From: Liolophura sinensis
Taxonomy: Eukaryota; Mollusca; Polyplacophora; Chitonida; Chitonidae
NCBI RefSeq assembly: GCF_032854445.1
Contig: NC_088303.1
Coordinates: 26,047,501 to 26,111,500, forward strand
Length of the DNA: 64,000 bases
Direction: 5' to 3'
Under the pieces are notes generated by a model. It was not told where the DNA came from. It searched no databases and saw nothing but the letters and a program-made list of their open reading frames with translations. Shown here in pieces: positions 1 through 11,970 of this stretch (positions within the stretch are counted from its first letter, which is position 1; the number at the start of each line of letters is the position of its first letter). A program made the position numbers and the translations under genes.

Positions 1-63
1 TTTATTTTCCACGGTAGATTTATGAATGTAACAAACAATTTTGTTGTTGTCGTCTTGTTGTAG

Positions 64-1788
64 AAAAGACAGTTGGCGGCACAAAGTGGACCATTTAATC
101 TCAATGACAAAATATTTTGTGAACTTTTTCCTGACGTTGCAGAGGTAAGAATGCATAATTTGCTTACTACATAAAGCCAATATATTTTCTCTGATAAAAG
201 ACAAAATGTTTATCTTGAAGAGCTTCTTTGGAGGATTGTTTTGACATTGCAGAAAAGATGAAGTTTGCTACGCGCCTAGCCAGTGATGGTTCATGTTGCT
301 GTGCACTTTACCAGTGATGGCTCATGATGCTGTGCATTTTACCAGTGATGGCTCATGATGCTGTGCACTTTACCACTGTTGGTTCATGATGCTGTGCACT
401 TTACCAGTGATGGTTCATGATGCTGTGCACTTTACCAGTGATGGCTCATGATGCTGTGCACTTTACTAGTGATGGCTCATGGTGCTGTGCACTTTACCAG
501 TGATGGTTCATGGTGATGTGCTCTTTACCACTGTTGGTTCATGATGCTGTGCACTTTACCACTGTTGGTTCATGATGCTGCGCACTTTACCAGTGATGGC
601 TCATGGTGCTGTGCACTTTACCACTGTTGGTTCATGATGCTGTGCACTTTACCAGTGTTGGTTCATGATGCTGTGCACTTTAACAGTGATGGTTCATGAT
701 GCTGTGCACTTTACCGGTGATGGCTCATGGTGCTGTGCACTTTACTAATGTTAGCTCATGATGCTGTGCACTTTACCAGTGATGGCTCATGGTACTGTGC
801 ACTTTATCAGTGATGGTTCATGATGCTGTGCACTTTACCACTGATGGCGCATAGTGCTGTGCACTTTACCACTGTTGGTTCATGATGCTGTGCACTTTAC
901 CACTGTTGGTTCATGATGCTGTGCACTTTACTAGTGATGGTTCATGATGCTGTGCACTTTACCAGTGATGGCTCATGGTGCTGTGCACTTTACTGATGTT
1001 GGCTCATGATGCTGTGCACTTTACCAGTGATGGTTCATGGTGCTGTACTCGTTACAAGTGATGGTTCATGGTGCTGAGCACTTTATGAGCGATTTTTCAT
1101 GATGACCGTGATGACTTCGGCTTACAGTTTTAAAAAGGGTTATGGGAAAGATGGCTTACCTAATTCCTCAATCTTTCCAACTATCTCAGTGACCATTATT
1201 TTGAAGCATTCTGAGATACCTATGGGGTGTAGAGAAACAGTTTGCACAGTTTTATGAAGCGTGTATCTTTAGTGATACAAACAAATTATTTTAGTATTAT
1301 TTTCATTATATTTGTGTGCATAAATTCTGGTGAAAATAAGTGCTTTAGAGGTTGAAAAGGTTTACAGTAAACTTTTGGAAGGTTTGGAATCATGTCAGCT
1401 GTCCATTTTTGTTTTTTTTTTGGCTGAGCGTTATGAGAGAATATGTCATAATTAGATTGCCTTAGAATACACAGATTTTCAGGAAAATGAGGCACATTTT
1501 TGGTAGGCTGGCTTTATGGCAGTGAATTGGCATGATGATTCTTTGTTGCAGGAAGTTAGAGAATTACTGAAGAAGAGAGAAGAAGAATTGCAAGCAGCCA
1601 GTAACAGCAACAATAGTAACTCTGTCGGCCAATCAGAGAACAGGTTACATCCGGGCCTTGGGCAGGCCAACACAAATGCACAGAATCAAGGATTCTTTAG
1701 CAGTGCACTTACAAACATTTTTGTCATCGTCGGCTTTGCTGCCTTTGCATGGACAGTGAAGTATGTGCTTCGTAATTTGGTGGAGTGA
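64..1788 (+). CDS. 3' part of an unidentified tail-anchored membrane protein gene (two exons)
   Basis: Two exons in phase: 64-144 and 1552-1788 (stop TGA). The first follows a TTGTTGTAG acceptor and ends at a GTAAGA donor. It encodes 27 residues beginning KRQLAAQSG and ending LFPDVAE. The second follows a TTGTTGCAG acceptor and encodes a charged, probably coiled-coil stretch (EVRELLKKREEELQ), an Asn/Ser-rich linker, and a hydrophobic segment of about 20 residues (IFVIVGFAAFAWTV) only some nine residues from the C-terminus. That layout is typical of tail-anchored proteins of the ER, peroxisome or outer mitochondrial membrane. I do not recognise the family, and the N-terminal exons lie left of the window. 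The ATG at 1516 is upstream of the acceptor and is not a likely start. The intron between the two exons holds a 31-bp minisatellite and a MITE-like element. That it is a gene end is fairly sure; the identity is open. Confidence 0.72.
283..1107. repeat. 31-bp minisatellite, about 26 copies
   Basis: Tandem repeat of a 31-bp unit containing TGCTGTGCACTTTAC, with point variants in a GATGG/GTTGG segment. It sits inside the last intron of the tail-anchored gene. Copies become degenerate after about 1030. Confidence 0.95.
1154..1371. mobile_element. MITE-like element, TACAGTAA family, copy 1
   Basis: About 220 bp. The left end reads TTACCTAATTCCTCAATC and the right end GGTTGAAAAGGTTTACAGTAA, an imperfect inverted repeat. 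Related copies lie at 8198-8424, 16245-16456, 27925-28100, 36841-36995 and 63181-63357. All are non-coding. It lies in the last intron of the tail-anchored gene. Confidence 0.6.
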
Positions 1789-4300
1789 GAATCCACACGA
1801 ACTTCTCATCTTCTGAGGACGGTTCTAATCATCTTGTGATACCAAATCAGCACCAGTAGGCGTCGAATGTTGAAGTGTCTGTATCTGTACATAACCCTAC
1901 ATGTTTATGGTTTGTATATAAAAATGTACTGTATATGTTATTGTGTGGACAGCTCTTAAAAAGCTAAATGGTGATTTTCAGAGAGCTTGTAAGGCATCAG
2001 TGGTCCTACTGGAATGTAGCTTTGTTTTGTTTTTATCCAGAACAATGTAATTCAGCAGCGAAATGTGGGATTAAAACCGTCGTTAATGTGACTTGCTGAA
2101 TGAAAACACATGATCAGAGGCAAAGAATACACCAAAATGAAGTATGTGTCAGATGGAAGACCATTGAAAGCTGTCAAGGAACATTTTTTATTTATTTATT
2201 TTTTTTTATAATTTGTTTAGCCTAGTAAAATGCATTTGAATATTTTGTTCTGTGGTGGCCTTTTCTGGCAGCATTGGGACCAGTGATGTCACATAAGGTT
2301 TTCGGTATATAACACACATTAGACTGCTGCATTTCATCATTCAAAATGCATATACGTATATGTCTGTGAATGCATTCGCTAATTTGACCTTGAAACAAAT
2401 TACTATGGGCAAAAAGTATGGATGTGACATAACTGATACCATCTGGGTCACAACAGACCACCGTAGAATCTGATTTAACATAATTTGACTTGTTTGAAAA
2501 AATTCTAAAAAAAACTAAATCACACTATTTTCCTGGACAGTTTTTATTGGTCTTTCATTGGATATATACTTCAATGATTTGAGTGGTCTTTGCCTTTAAG
2601 TTTATCTAGTAAAATTAACAAGAACATTAGGCTCTTTTGAAAGATTTTTGAAGGTCCAAAAAAGGTCAGAAATAACAAAAATGTTCCACCAATAGAATGG
2701 AAATGAAATAATGTCAGAATTCATTCAGTGTAGAAAAACATGCAGTCAATGACGTCATCATTCAGTGGGTCTGATTTGAAGGGAAAGGTTCAATCCTGAG
2801 CCAAACCAAAGACTACTTCCATGTATTTCTACCATCTTGAATTGGCCTTCAGTATTAATGTACGTGTTTTCATAATTGGACACTCTTTTATTTTTTTGTG
2901 GTAGATGTACAATATTTTTTTTTGTTTAAATGCTGAATAATTAATTATTTGATACATCAGAAATTTTCATGAAAACAGAAAAAAAACATTCATATCTGTC
3001 CCCCTGAATCACAGCAGAGTGACATTTACTTTTTCCTCAATCATTTTGTTGAAATTAATACAGATATATAGTTTGTAATATTCTTGTCCTGATATCAAAG
3101 GCATTCACTTAGATAAAACCAACAAGCTTTGGCCTTTAAAGTTGATATTGTACAGCAGGGTCAGTGGTAAACTTGGTATCTCTTTTTAAAATTTTACTCC
3201 AATTGATCCTGTTCTCAGAAACAAAGACAGTGCTTATTGTGATGTGACTTTTCTATTAGGCTGCTGCAGTCCAGTCAGCTCCTTAGAAGTATCGAAGTTT
3301 TGAAAACAAAGGGCTTATTATGTTGTGATGTTAGGGATTGTAGCCAGGAAAGGAACATAAGACATCACAGGATGAGGTCATTTTTTGATATCGACATGTC
3401 TCTGCCTTATTTTTTGTTTTTTGTTTAGTGATAGGGCTATACTGATTCAGCCTCGGCTCTGTCTGGGGGAACGCACCTGCTCATCTGCAGTTTAAAGATG
3501 ATCATATGGTCCATGTAACAGAGCTACAGGATCCACAATGTTTGATGTCTGGGCCCACTTTGGAGACAGAGAAAAAAATTTCATATCTTAGGTCCACCAG
3601 TTAATTTTTGTGTTTAAGGGCTGATTGAATCTTGTTTTTCATTGTCATTGGAGAATATAAAAATTAAAATAAAACACTGAATAAATCGCCTAATTTCTGG
3701 GAAATGTGAACTGTTAAATAAGTATTTACCGGATTGGAAAGTCTTGTTAACAGGAAAATCATAAAAAGATTGAGATCGGGTCTGATTTTTGCTGTGTTTA
3801 GTTTGGATTTTTGAGTGTCCACTCCTTGTAAAACACAAAATAAATTTGGTGTGGTATGACCTGGGCATTTGTGAAAGTGGCACGTGGGTTTTATAACCAG
3901 TAGTCCAGTCTTCAGTTTGCAGTCACTGAGTGCCATGTTGTGTCGGGTGTCTTTGGCATCTTGGTTCAGTGAGTCATTATAGACGTTAAGGGGACATAAA
4001 CCCTCCAGAGAAATGATGGTCACATCACTTAAGATTGGTGGCAGGATCCCAACCTCTGACTGTACAGAATATCAGTTGTTTGTTCTTCCATTGTAGAGCC
4101 TGTATTCATAGCTTCGTGTACAGTATTGTGGTGAATGATTGTGTACATATGTTAGCTGTATACCTCTATATATATGTATATATATATATATATATATGCA
4201 CTCTTCGTATAGATCTGTATATTATTTATGCTATCAAATACCTGTAATATAATTCTATTAAAAAAATGCCTGTACTGGTACTGTGATGGGATGTGTAAAT
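1789..4300 (+). other. Probable 3' UTR and downstream sequence of the tail-anchored gene
   Basis: AT-rich, with no conserved coding exon seen in six frames. Short open frames here lack splice or codon support. Includes a (TA)n run near 4171-4199. The polyadenylation site cannot be fixed: several AATAAA-like words exist. Confidence 0.4.
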
Positions 4301-4528
4301 GTTTTAATGTTGAGATTTTCTGCTTTGATCCCTCTTGTTTTCACATCCTTATTTGACAGTGTATTTTAAGCCATCCTAGAAAATTATGAGGTTTCAGAAA
4401 AAACAAATACCTGCTTATTGTCAAGGTCAAGCATGGCAAAGTGTTGGTGTGGTGTTGGTAAGTTTATTTTGAAATGTACCTGTACGTTTACATTAAGGTT
4501 CAGATTTGTTGATCACTGTTTGGGTTGT

Positions 4529-4558
4529 CTGGGGGGGAGAGAGAGAGAGAGAGAGAGA
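4529..4558. repeat. G run followed by (GA)n microsatellite
   Basis: Direct reading of alternating GA after a GGGGGG run. Intergenic. Confidence 0.9.
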
Positions 4559-4809
4559 TGTTCAGTAAAAGTGCGTTTGGTTGTATGCTGTCTCCAATTG
4601 TTGTAAAGTAAACTTCGGACTATACGCTGGCTATCTTTGTGGACATAAAATTATCTTTAGCACAGTGCTACGAACCTTGAAATTTTTGATTGGAAGCTTC
4701 CTAGGAAAGCACAAAGATTATAATTATCTTTAAAGAATATTATATTATACACAGGTGGGTAAAAGTTTTGAAATGAAAAACTAATCACACCCTGATCTAA
4801 CTGATTACG

Positions 4810-5142
4810 AATCCACCAGACTGTTACAATTTATGTCTATGTACCAACAGTCCAAAGTGGAGTTTCACCAGACTGCTAGAATTTATGCCCATGTACCAAC
4901 AGTCCACAGTGGAGATTCACCAGACTGCTGGAATTTATGTCCAGGTACCAACAGTCCACAGTGGAGATTCACCAGACTGCTAGAATTTATGCCCATGTAC
5001 CAACAGTCCACAGTGGAGATTCACCCGACTGCTGGAATTTATGTCCATGTACCAATAGTCCACAGTGCAGATTCACCCGACTGCTAGAATTGATGTCCAT
5101 ATACCAACAGTCCACAGTGGAGATTCACCAGACTGCTAGTTT
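4810..5142. repeat. 52-bp minisatellite, about 6 copies
   Basis: Unit of 52 bp containing ATTCACCAGACTGCTAGAAT and GTACCAACAGTCCACAGTGG. The short ORFs across it come from the repeat and are not genes. Confidence 0.95.
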
Positions 5143-5599
5143 GTAATTGCGTTATTGGAAATTGGCATGAAATGTGAAGTGGCATAAAAGATGTTGTTGA
5201 AATCCAAATTGTTACACACATCATCAGAATGTCAACCGTCATCACTTGATTCTTACCCTCCTAAAGGTGGACTTGAAATGAAAAAATAAATGTGATGGTG
5301 TATCATTACCGGTTACAGTGTCAAGTGATTATTTTATGGTAATAATTGTTATAGCCCACAATAAAGGATTTCGTAAATTTCCAGGTAAAGTAACATAATT
5401 TTTTCAAGTTGTTTTGGATCAAAAGCTTCACTTAAGTTTTAGTGTAACATTGTAAACAGTGCCATTATTTTTGACATTTAAGTAAAACTCTTGATACATC
5501 AATCTTGGTCTTTTTTTAATTCAATGTCATTTGTGGCTTAGCATGAGTGACATTTCTTTCAGAATATCCAGGAAAATTTTGTTTGGTTTTAGTCTGGTT

Positions 5600-5800
5600 T
5601 GGTGTTTTCTCAACTAATAAAGTTCTGCTCCAGGTGGGGGTTCAAATCCGGCCTTGAACAGAATTTGTAGATTCCTCTGCTTTCTCCATATTTTTAAATT
5701 GAGTGACCATAAGCATATAATCATGTAATCATTTCACAGTGGACAATTTTTGAAGACCACTTGTCGTCCACCAAGATGTGTTGCATATCTGTATGACATG
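5600..5800. repeat. Degenerate SINE-like fragment (family C)
   Basis: Contains GGTTCAAATCC, a good B-box match, followed by a body with GAAGACCACTTG. Similar wording recurs near 33640-33680, 39530-39560 and 49250-49290. Old and degenerate. Confidence 0.35.
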
Positions 5801-5873
5801 GGAAGGATCATTATTTACTTGTTAAAGGTTTAGGGTTTACCCTGGGCACTCAGATTTCTCAAAGATTTCTTAG

Positions 5874-6050
5874 ATATGGCCCCTGTGGTCGTTATCTAAC
5901 CAAATCCTGTTTGATCTGGTCCCTGTGGTAGTCCTTTAACCTTGCTCTGTTCGATCTGGTCCCTGTGGTAGTCCTTTACCCTTGATCTGTTTGATCTGGT
6001 CCCAGTGGTGGTCACCTAACCAAGTTCTGTTAGATCTGGTCACTGTGGTC
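5874..6050. repeat. 40-bp minisatellite, about 4 copies
   Basis: Unit begins GATCTGGTCCCTGTGGTAGT. Copies diverge by point changes. Confidence 0.9.
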
Positions 6051-6257
6051 ATCACTTAAATCAACATTTTTAAATAAAATTGCTTCAGGTGTTCGTTTGT
6101 AGTGAATACTTAAGATAAGAAAAATGCATATGTACATCAAATGATAACTGAATTCAAGATTTCTGTACAAAATTTGCTAGTGGTGGCAGCAATGTGAAGT
6201 GAGCATAGACAATGGTGCAAGCACTGTAAGGAGTATGGCTTCATTTTACCTTGGACC

Positions 6258-7700
6258 AGCCTGGTCTGTTACTAGATGTGAGTTTCTCAACTCAGTCTCA
6301 CTTGTTACAAGTTGTGAGTTACCTCAGCTCAGTCTGGGTTATTATAAGTTGTGAGTTACCCCCTGCTCAGTCTGGTTTGTTGTAAGTTGAGTTATCTCCG
6401 CTTAGTCTGGTTTGTTGTAAGTTGTGAGTTGCCTCAGCTCAGTCTGGTTTGTTGTAAGTTGTGAGTTGCCTCCGCTTAGTCTGTTGTAAGTTGTGAGTTG
6501 CCTCAGTTCAGTCTGGTTTGTTGTAAGTTGTGAGTTGCCTCCGCTCAGCCTGGTTTGTTGCATGTTGTGAGTGACCTCAGCTCAGTCTGGTTTGTTGTAA
6601 GTTGTGATTTGCCTCAGCTCAGTCTGGTTTGTTGTAAGTTGTGAGTTACCTCCGCTCAGCCTGGTTTGTTGCATGTTGTGAGTGACCTCAGTTCAGTCTG
6701 GTTTGTTGTAAGATGTGAGTCACCTCTGTTTAGTCTGGTTTGTTCTAAGTTACGAGTTGTGAGTTGCCACAGCTCAGTGTGGTTTGTTGTAAGTTGTGAG
6801 TTACCTCCACTCAGCCTGGTTTGTTGCATGTTGTTAGTAACTTCAGTTCAGTCTGGTTTGTCACAAGGTTTTGAGTTTCCTCAGCTTACTCTTATTTGTT
6901 AAAAGTTGTAACCTCAGCCAGGTTTGGTTTGTTACAAGTTATAAGATTCCTCAGCTCAGTCAGGTTGTTAGGAGTTTTGACTTACCTCGGCTCAGTCTGC
7001 TTTGTTACAGCTGCAGTTGTACGTGGCTTTTCAAAAGCTGTGCCTGGAGATATTTCCTCCACCAGGTCTAATGTCTGGCAATTTGTTTGTTGCATGTTGT
7101 TAGTCACCTCAGTTCAGTCTGGTTTGTCACAAGTTGTGAGTTGCCTCAGCTCAGTCTGGTTTGTTGTAAGTTGTGAGTTACCGCCGCTCAGTCTGGTCTG
7201 TTGTAAGCTGTGAGTTGCCTCAGCTCAGTCTGGTTTGTTTAAGTTGTGAGTCACCTCTGCTTAGTCTGGTTTGTTGTAAGTTGTGAGATGCCTCAGCTCA
7301 GCCTGGTTTGTTGTAAGTTGGGAGTTGCCTCAGCTCAGTCTGGTTTGTTGTAAGTTGTGAGTTACCTCCGCTCAGACTGGTTTGTTGCAGGTTGTTAGTC
7401 ACCTCAGTTCAGCCTGGTTTGTCACATGTTGTGAGTTTCCCCAGCTCACTCTTGTTCGTTAAAAGTTGTAACCTCAGCCAGGTTTGGTTTGTTACAAGTT
7501 GTGAAATTCCTCAGCTCAGTCAGGTTGTTAAGAGTTTTGATTTACCTCTACTCAGTCTGGTTTGTTACAAATTTTGAGTTACCTCAGCTTAGTCTGATTT
7601 GTTACAAGTTCAATTTACCCCAGTTCAGTCTGCTTTGTTACAAAGTCTGAGTTACATCAGCTCAGGCTGCTTTGTTACAGCTGCAGTTGTGTGGCTTTTC
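6258..7700. repeat. 37-bp minisatellite with higher-order structure
   Basis: About 38 copies of a unit like GAGTTGCCTCAGCTCAGTCT followed by GGTTTGTTGTAAGTTGT. A longer block around 6826-7084, ending GTCTGGCAATTTG, recurs around 7381-7751, so part of the array was duplicated as a unit. ORFs here are repeat artefacts. Confidence 0.93.
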
Positions 7701-7837
7701 ACAAGCTGTGCCTGGAAACGTTTCTTCAACCAGGTCTATGTCTGGCAATTTGTCAGTTCCCTTCTGTATCACTCAGTTCATACCTGTTATCAACTGGTAC
7801 AGTCTTATGGATGTATGTATGATTCCTTTGGGTTTTA

Positions 7838-8163
7838 CATTGTATTAACAATATTTCAGTCATATGATGATGAGGATTCATTAGGTGTGTGTACATATAC
7901 TGTGTCTTCTTGTGGCATGGCGAGTCTACCAAGTGCTCCTGCCACTGAAGTATCATGCCAAGGACACCAGACATGACACTCCACCCAGTCACATTATTCT
8001 AACACCGGGTCCACCAGTCCTTTTTCCTTGCTCTAACCTCTCAGTGCAGAGAGCAAAGTGAGGCAGCAACAAGTACCATTTTCAAAATCTTTGGTATGAC
8101 CATATCCAGGTTTGATCCCAGGTCTCAAGACTTCAAGGCAGCCTCTCTAACCAAAATCACATG
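7838..8163 (-). mobile_element. tRNA-derived SINE-like element, family B
   Basis: The right end, read on the minus strand, has a tRNA-like head (TTGGTTAGAGAGGCTG followed by GGGATCAAACC, near A and B boxes). The left part has AACAATATTTCAGTCATATG, related to the start of the 57725-58068 copy. Non-coding. Confidence 0.5.
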
Positions 8164-8197
8164 TAAACATTTCCTTTTGTAACTATGTTACTTTTTT

Positions 8198-8424
8198 ATT
8201 ACCCTAATTCTTCACCTTTTTCAACCGCCTCTGTGACCAACAATTTGAAATAGTCTGAGAAAACTATGGGGTAAGAGAATTAATCAGTGCAGTTTTTTGA
8301 AGCTTGCATCTTCTAAGTGACACAAACAAATCATTTTGGGCATTATTATCATAATAACCGTATACATAAATTCCACTTAAAAAAGTGCTTCAGTGATTGG
8401 AAAGGTTGAAGATTTACAGTACTC
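8198..8424. mobile_element. MITE-like element, TACAGTAA family, copy 2
   Basis: Left end TTACCCTAATTCTTCACC, right end AAGGTTGAAGATTTACAGTA. About 227 bp, collinear with the copy at 1154-1371, including AGTGACACAAACAAAT near the middle. Confidence 0.65.
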
Positions 8425-8580
8425 ACTCATACACAAACCCACACTTTCAGAGCTTGCCCTGACACTTCACTTCCTAACATTGTGAAAATGGAAAATCAGA
8501 TTTGTGAAAACACAATTAGGTGTTGATGCCAAATCATGTATGAAATTGTCTAATCACTCCAATGCGGTGTTGAAATGCGT

Positions 8581-9800
8581 TTAAAAGACAAGACAGCACC
8601 TGGCTAAAACATATTTCAGTTGAAAGCAGGATACTCAAGCTTTCTAAAAAGTATCATACTTTATTATGAGTATGGATTTCACCAAATAACCTGTAGAACA
8701 AAATGACAATATTGCACAAATGGCTGGTGTGAGCCAAAACAGCCATCTTGAGAATTTTATCCAGTCAAACGGAACGGCATCTAGTTGCACAGCCTAAGCT
8801 GGGACCTAGCCTTTGCCCATGCACTCCATGAAGTGACATTATATTAACAGAGAAGTTTCTAAATAACAAATATCAGGGTCAGCGCAAAATACTTAGGGAT
8901 GCCGAAAGTTTATGGGAATGAGAAGACGGTATCTCACTGGACAACAATTAAAAAATAATTAAATCTTATGATATAATTTTTTTTCTTTGAATTTTTACAA
9001 CCGAAGAATTAAAATTTTGCTCCTTCATCTTTCTTGCATACAAGAGATATTTATTTCTGTTTTGTTTTATGAAATACAGTAAAATTATTGAAATGCCATG
9101 TTCAAGCCAAAGTGTTTTCTCTGACGTTCGCGATAACTAAATCAACACTGCTTTCATCTTAGCAGCCACTATAAAATTGAAGCATAAAATCCAGCGACAA
9201 TCGATTGCCTAGATCAGCCTCAGTGGTGCTTAGATTTATTTCCAGAATTGAGCATGAACCGATAATATAGTAAATGAACAGTTGTACAACAATCGTATTG
9301 TAATCTTAAACATTTAAATGGGTTCAAAATCACCACCACAACCCGTCCAGAGGCTATGACATGAACCAGGAATACCCGGGCCGTGCATCTGCAGTGAGTC
9401 TATTTAAACAGGGTCACCGGAGTTTCTTGTTAAAAAAATATACAGCATGCCTATTGTATCAAGAGTTTAAGCAGTGGAAGAAATATTCTTCCAGTGTGCC
9501 CTATTTTTGAGATGGCTATTTATCACTCGGCTATTTATCACTTCATTGTCGAAGTCCACAACTTTCATCTGCTATAGGCTTCTGCGTAGACTATTACACA
9601 GAAAATACCTTTGATGTTAGAGAGCTAGAGTAAACATGATGTCACCTCACTCTCAACAATGGAGACATGAAGAAGTTGTGTCAATAAACTTTAATGGGTT
9701 GAAAAAAGTCTAAAAAAATATCTGATGCCGCTTTAAAATACATAGTATGGTAGTCTTTCAGTGGACACTAACATTAATCAGGCGCTGTCTTTCACTTTAA
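8581..9800. mobile_element. About 1.2-kb non-autonomous element with inverted ends and TTAA borders, copy 1
   Basis: The left end reads TTAAAAGACAAGACAGCACC. The right end, reverse-complemented, reads TTAAAGTGAAAGACAGCGCC, so both ends share TTAA and GACAGC(A/G)CCTG. No coding capacity is visible. A second collinear copy is at 32195-33358, sharing blocks such as CAGCCATCTTGAGAATTTTA and GTTTATGGGAATGAG. Known TTAA-targeting families include piggyBac; assignment here is inference. Confidence 0.65.
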
Positions 9801-10652
9801 TTCACATCCAAGTTTTTTATTTTACAAAAACAAGTTGCGTTCCTGTAATGCACAGTGGCACCACACCCTTTGTTGCTAGCTGTATCACTTCCTCGGGTAT
9901 CCATCTCTATCAACTTATCTCTTCTATTAGCCTAGCAGGTTTCACTTGAGGTTTAGCACCACCCCAGCTCTCCTCAAACTTGCTCTTAGTCTCTGACACT
10001 TCAGCTAATTCACTGCTCAAAGAACCTGTCAATAGCAGAAAATCCCATTAAGCTACAGACTCTTTACATTTGTATATGATTAACTATTCATCGCATATGA
10101 CACAATCAAATATAGATCAAGTACATATAACTTGAAATTGCTAGGACACGAGGTGGGATTTCAAGCATGGCCTTACACAGGGAATTAGTAGATTTTACTA
10201 ACTTACTTTATTATATAATAATTACTATATTGCTGCAACACTCAATGTTATTCTTAACAAGGCCCCCTGGCTTTGAGTTTCAGCAGTCACAGAACAGATT
10301 TCCATGTAGGAAATACGTGTCAAATAGTCTCAAATACATTCTGATGGATAACATCACACTTCAATTCAGGCTGCTTAAAGCAAAGTCACACATACTAGAA
10401 CACACTGTAGCAATAAAAATGCAACTTACAAAATTCCAGTTCAAGTTCAATGATTAACCCTTGCAATGACATTCCAAATCTCTGACACCAACTCAGGAAG
10501 AAAGAGCACTTCTTTGCAGCCAAGAAAAATTTACTCTTTAATTCTTTTGCATTAGCGTCCCTAATGACAGCCTGCCCGTCTTTCATCTCTGAAAAACAAA
10601 TTGTGGAAAGAAGTTTAAAATTTTTTTATGGGACTATTGGTGAGAATCGCCA
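9801..10652. other. Intergenic, no feature recognised
   Basis: AT-rich single-copy-looking sequence. Short open frames have no recognisable protein similarity or splice context. Confidence 0.4.
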
Positions 10653-11011
10653 GGGGCCCATTATTCTGTAAGACGGATCGGAAGCTGGAGACCACCATAG
10701 TGATTACCATAGAAACAAATGGCGTGGGTGAAGAACACGTCCTCCCAACGTTATTGCATAGGAAAAGGCATATTTTTGAATCGCTGTCAGCGATATTGTA
10801 TCGGTTGGATTTGTACAATTTTCAGCTTTCCAGGTAGTCTGCGTATTTCTGCAGAGGTTTCGTGACAGTATTTTGTACCTTACTAGTCACTAATGAAGTG
10901 GCAAAAAATGACCTTTCCCCGACGCGTTAACATTGGGAAGCCATTTTCTTTAAGACGCTGAAGAGTGATCATGTGACCCCCAACTTCCGACCCATTTTAT
11001 AGAATAGAGGC
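10653..11011. mobile_element. MITE-like element with about 28-bp inverted ends (GGGCC family), copy 1
   Basis: The left end begins GGGCCCATTATTCTGTAAGA and the right end is the imperfect inverse (CCCATTTTATAGAATAGAGG). A related copy lies at 23216-23589, sharing CCTCCCAACGTTATTGCATA and TATTTCTGCAGAG. No coding potential. Confidence 0.7.
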
Positions 11012-11137
11012 ATGAAAAGATGTGAAGAAATTGCCAGAATTAGTTTCACCCAAGTACGTGTCAGTGAGCTGACGACATACATGTAGACTGTGTGTTCTGG
11101 TCAAATATTAGCTTCCTTTCTGCTGTTTTCTTCATTG

Positions 11138-11488
11138 TTTTGCTTGGCTTACTCAGCACTCCCTCTCTTGGAGTGAGTGAGTGACGACGAAGGAATCCTT
11201 AGAGTGCATGCGATGTGCCTCCTTGTTGCAGGATGGATTTCCACCACTCTTATCTAGCGCTGCTTCACTGAGATGCCTTACCAAAGGCAAGAAAGGTGCC
11301 CCACCCGAGCCAATATGCTGACACAGGTCAACCAGTTGTTGCAGTATTTCCTTCATGCTGAATGCCAAGAGAGGAAGTTCCTTTTTTATGGTCTTTGGTG
11401 TGACTCGACCCAGGATTTACCGTGGATCTACCGCTCCCGCAGCGGGCGCTCTACCAACTCTGCTATAGGGGCCGGTCCCTCTCTTGTA
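11138..11488 (-). mobile_element. tRNA-derived SINE, family B
   Basis: On the minus strand the head reads TAGCAGAGTTGG (perfect A box) and then GGTCGAGTC, close to a B box, with a tRNA-like spacing. The body shares GTGCCTCCTTGTTGCAG and the run of words around CTTACCAAAGG with 57725-58068. Confidence 0.7.
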
Positions 11489-11970
11489 AAAGTAAGGAAT
11501 ACCGAACTACTTCTAAAAATTATCTGTAGCACTTCTTAAACCCTTGGGTTACTCCCCAATAGTTGATCTTCCTATTTGCGTGAATGCCAACCAACTTCTT
11601 ATAAGGTAATTGTAATGACTTAGATGCCAAAAAAATTTCACAAAAATGTCTGCAATCTTACAGTATATTATAATACGACATTCTGTTGCAATGCATTCTC
11701 TTTAAAGTCATGTCATAATAAGGTGGGGCCAGGTCCTAAATTACAGACTGAATAACTGATATGCCCTTTGTGGGTGGAGAAGACCAATGAATTGTACTAG
11801 AAGATAACAGGTCATTAGTTACAAGAAAAAGAAAAATAGAAGAAAGCAACAGACCCATTTCACAGCCCCTGGGCTCTAGTTTGTAGGGTAACTCTCAGAT
11901 CGAGTACCATGCGTGTTGCGTGAGTAACAGTTACCCAAATGAGTGAGATTGACGGTATTGGTAAGGAACA

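Noticed and set aside
283-1107. CRISPR-like array
   Set aside because: Units are contiguous with no unique spacers, in an intron of a eukaryotic gene; it is a plain minisatellite.
1516-1551. ATG at 1516 as the start of a 90-aa protein
   Set aside because: The TTGTTGCAG acceptor at 1551 and the phase-matched upstream exon show this is intron sequence before an internal exon.
11400-11480. tRNA gene on the minus strand
   Set aside because: Good A box, but it continues into a SINE body and the stem pairing is poor.
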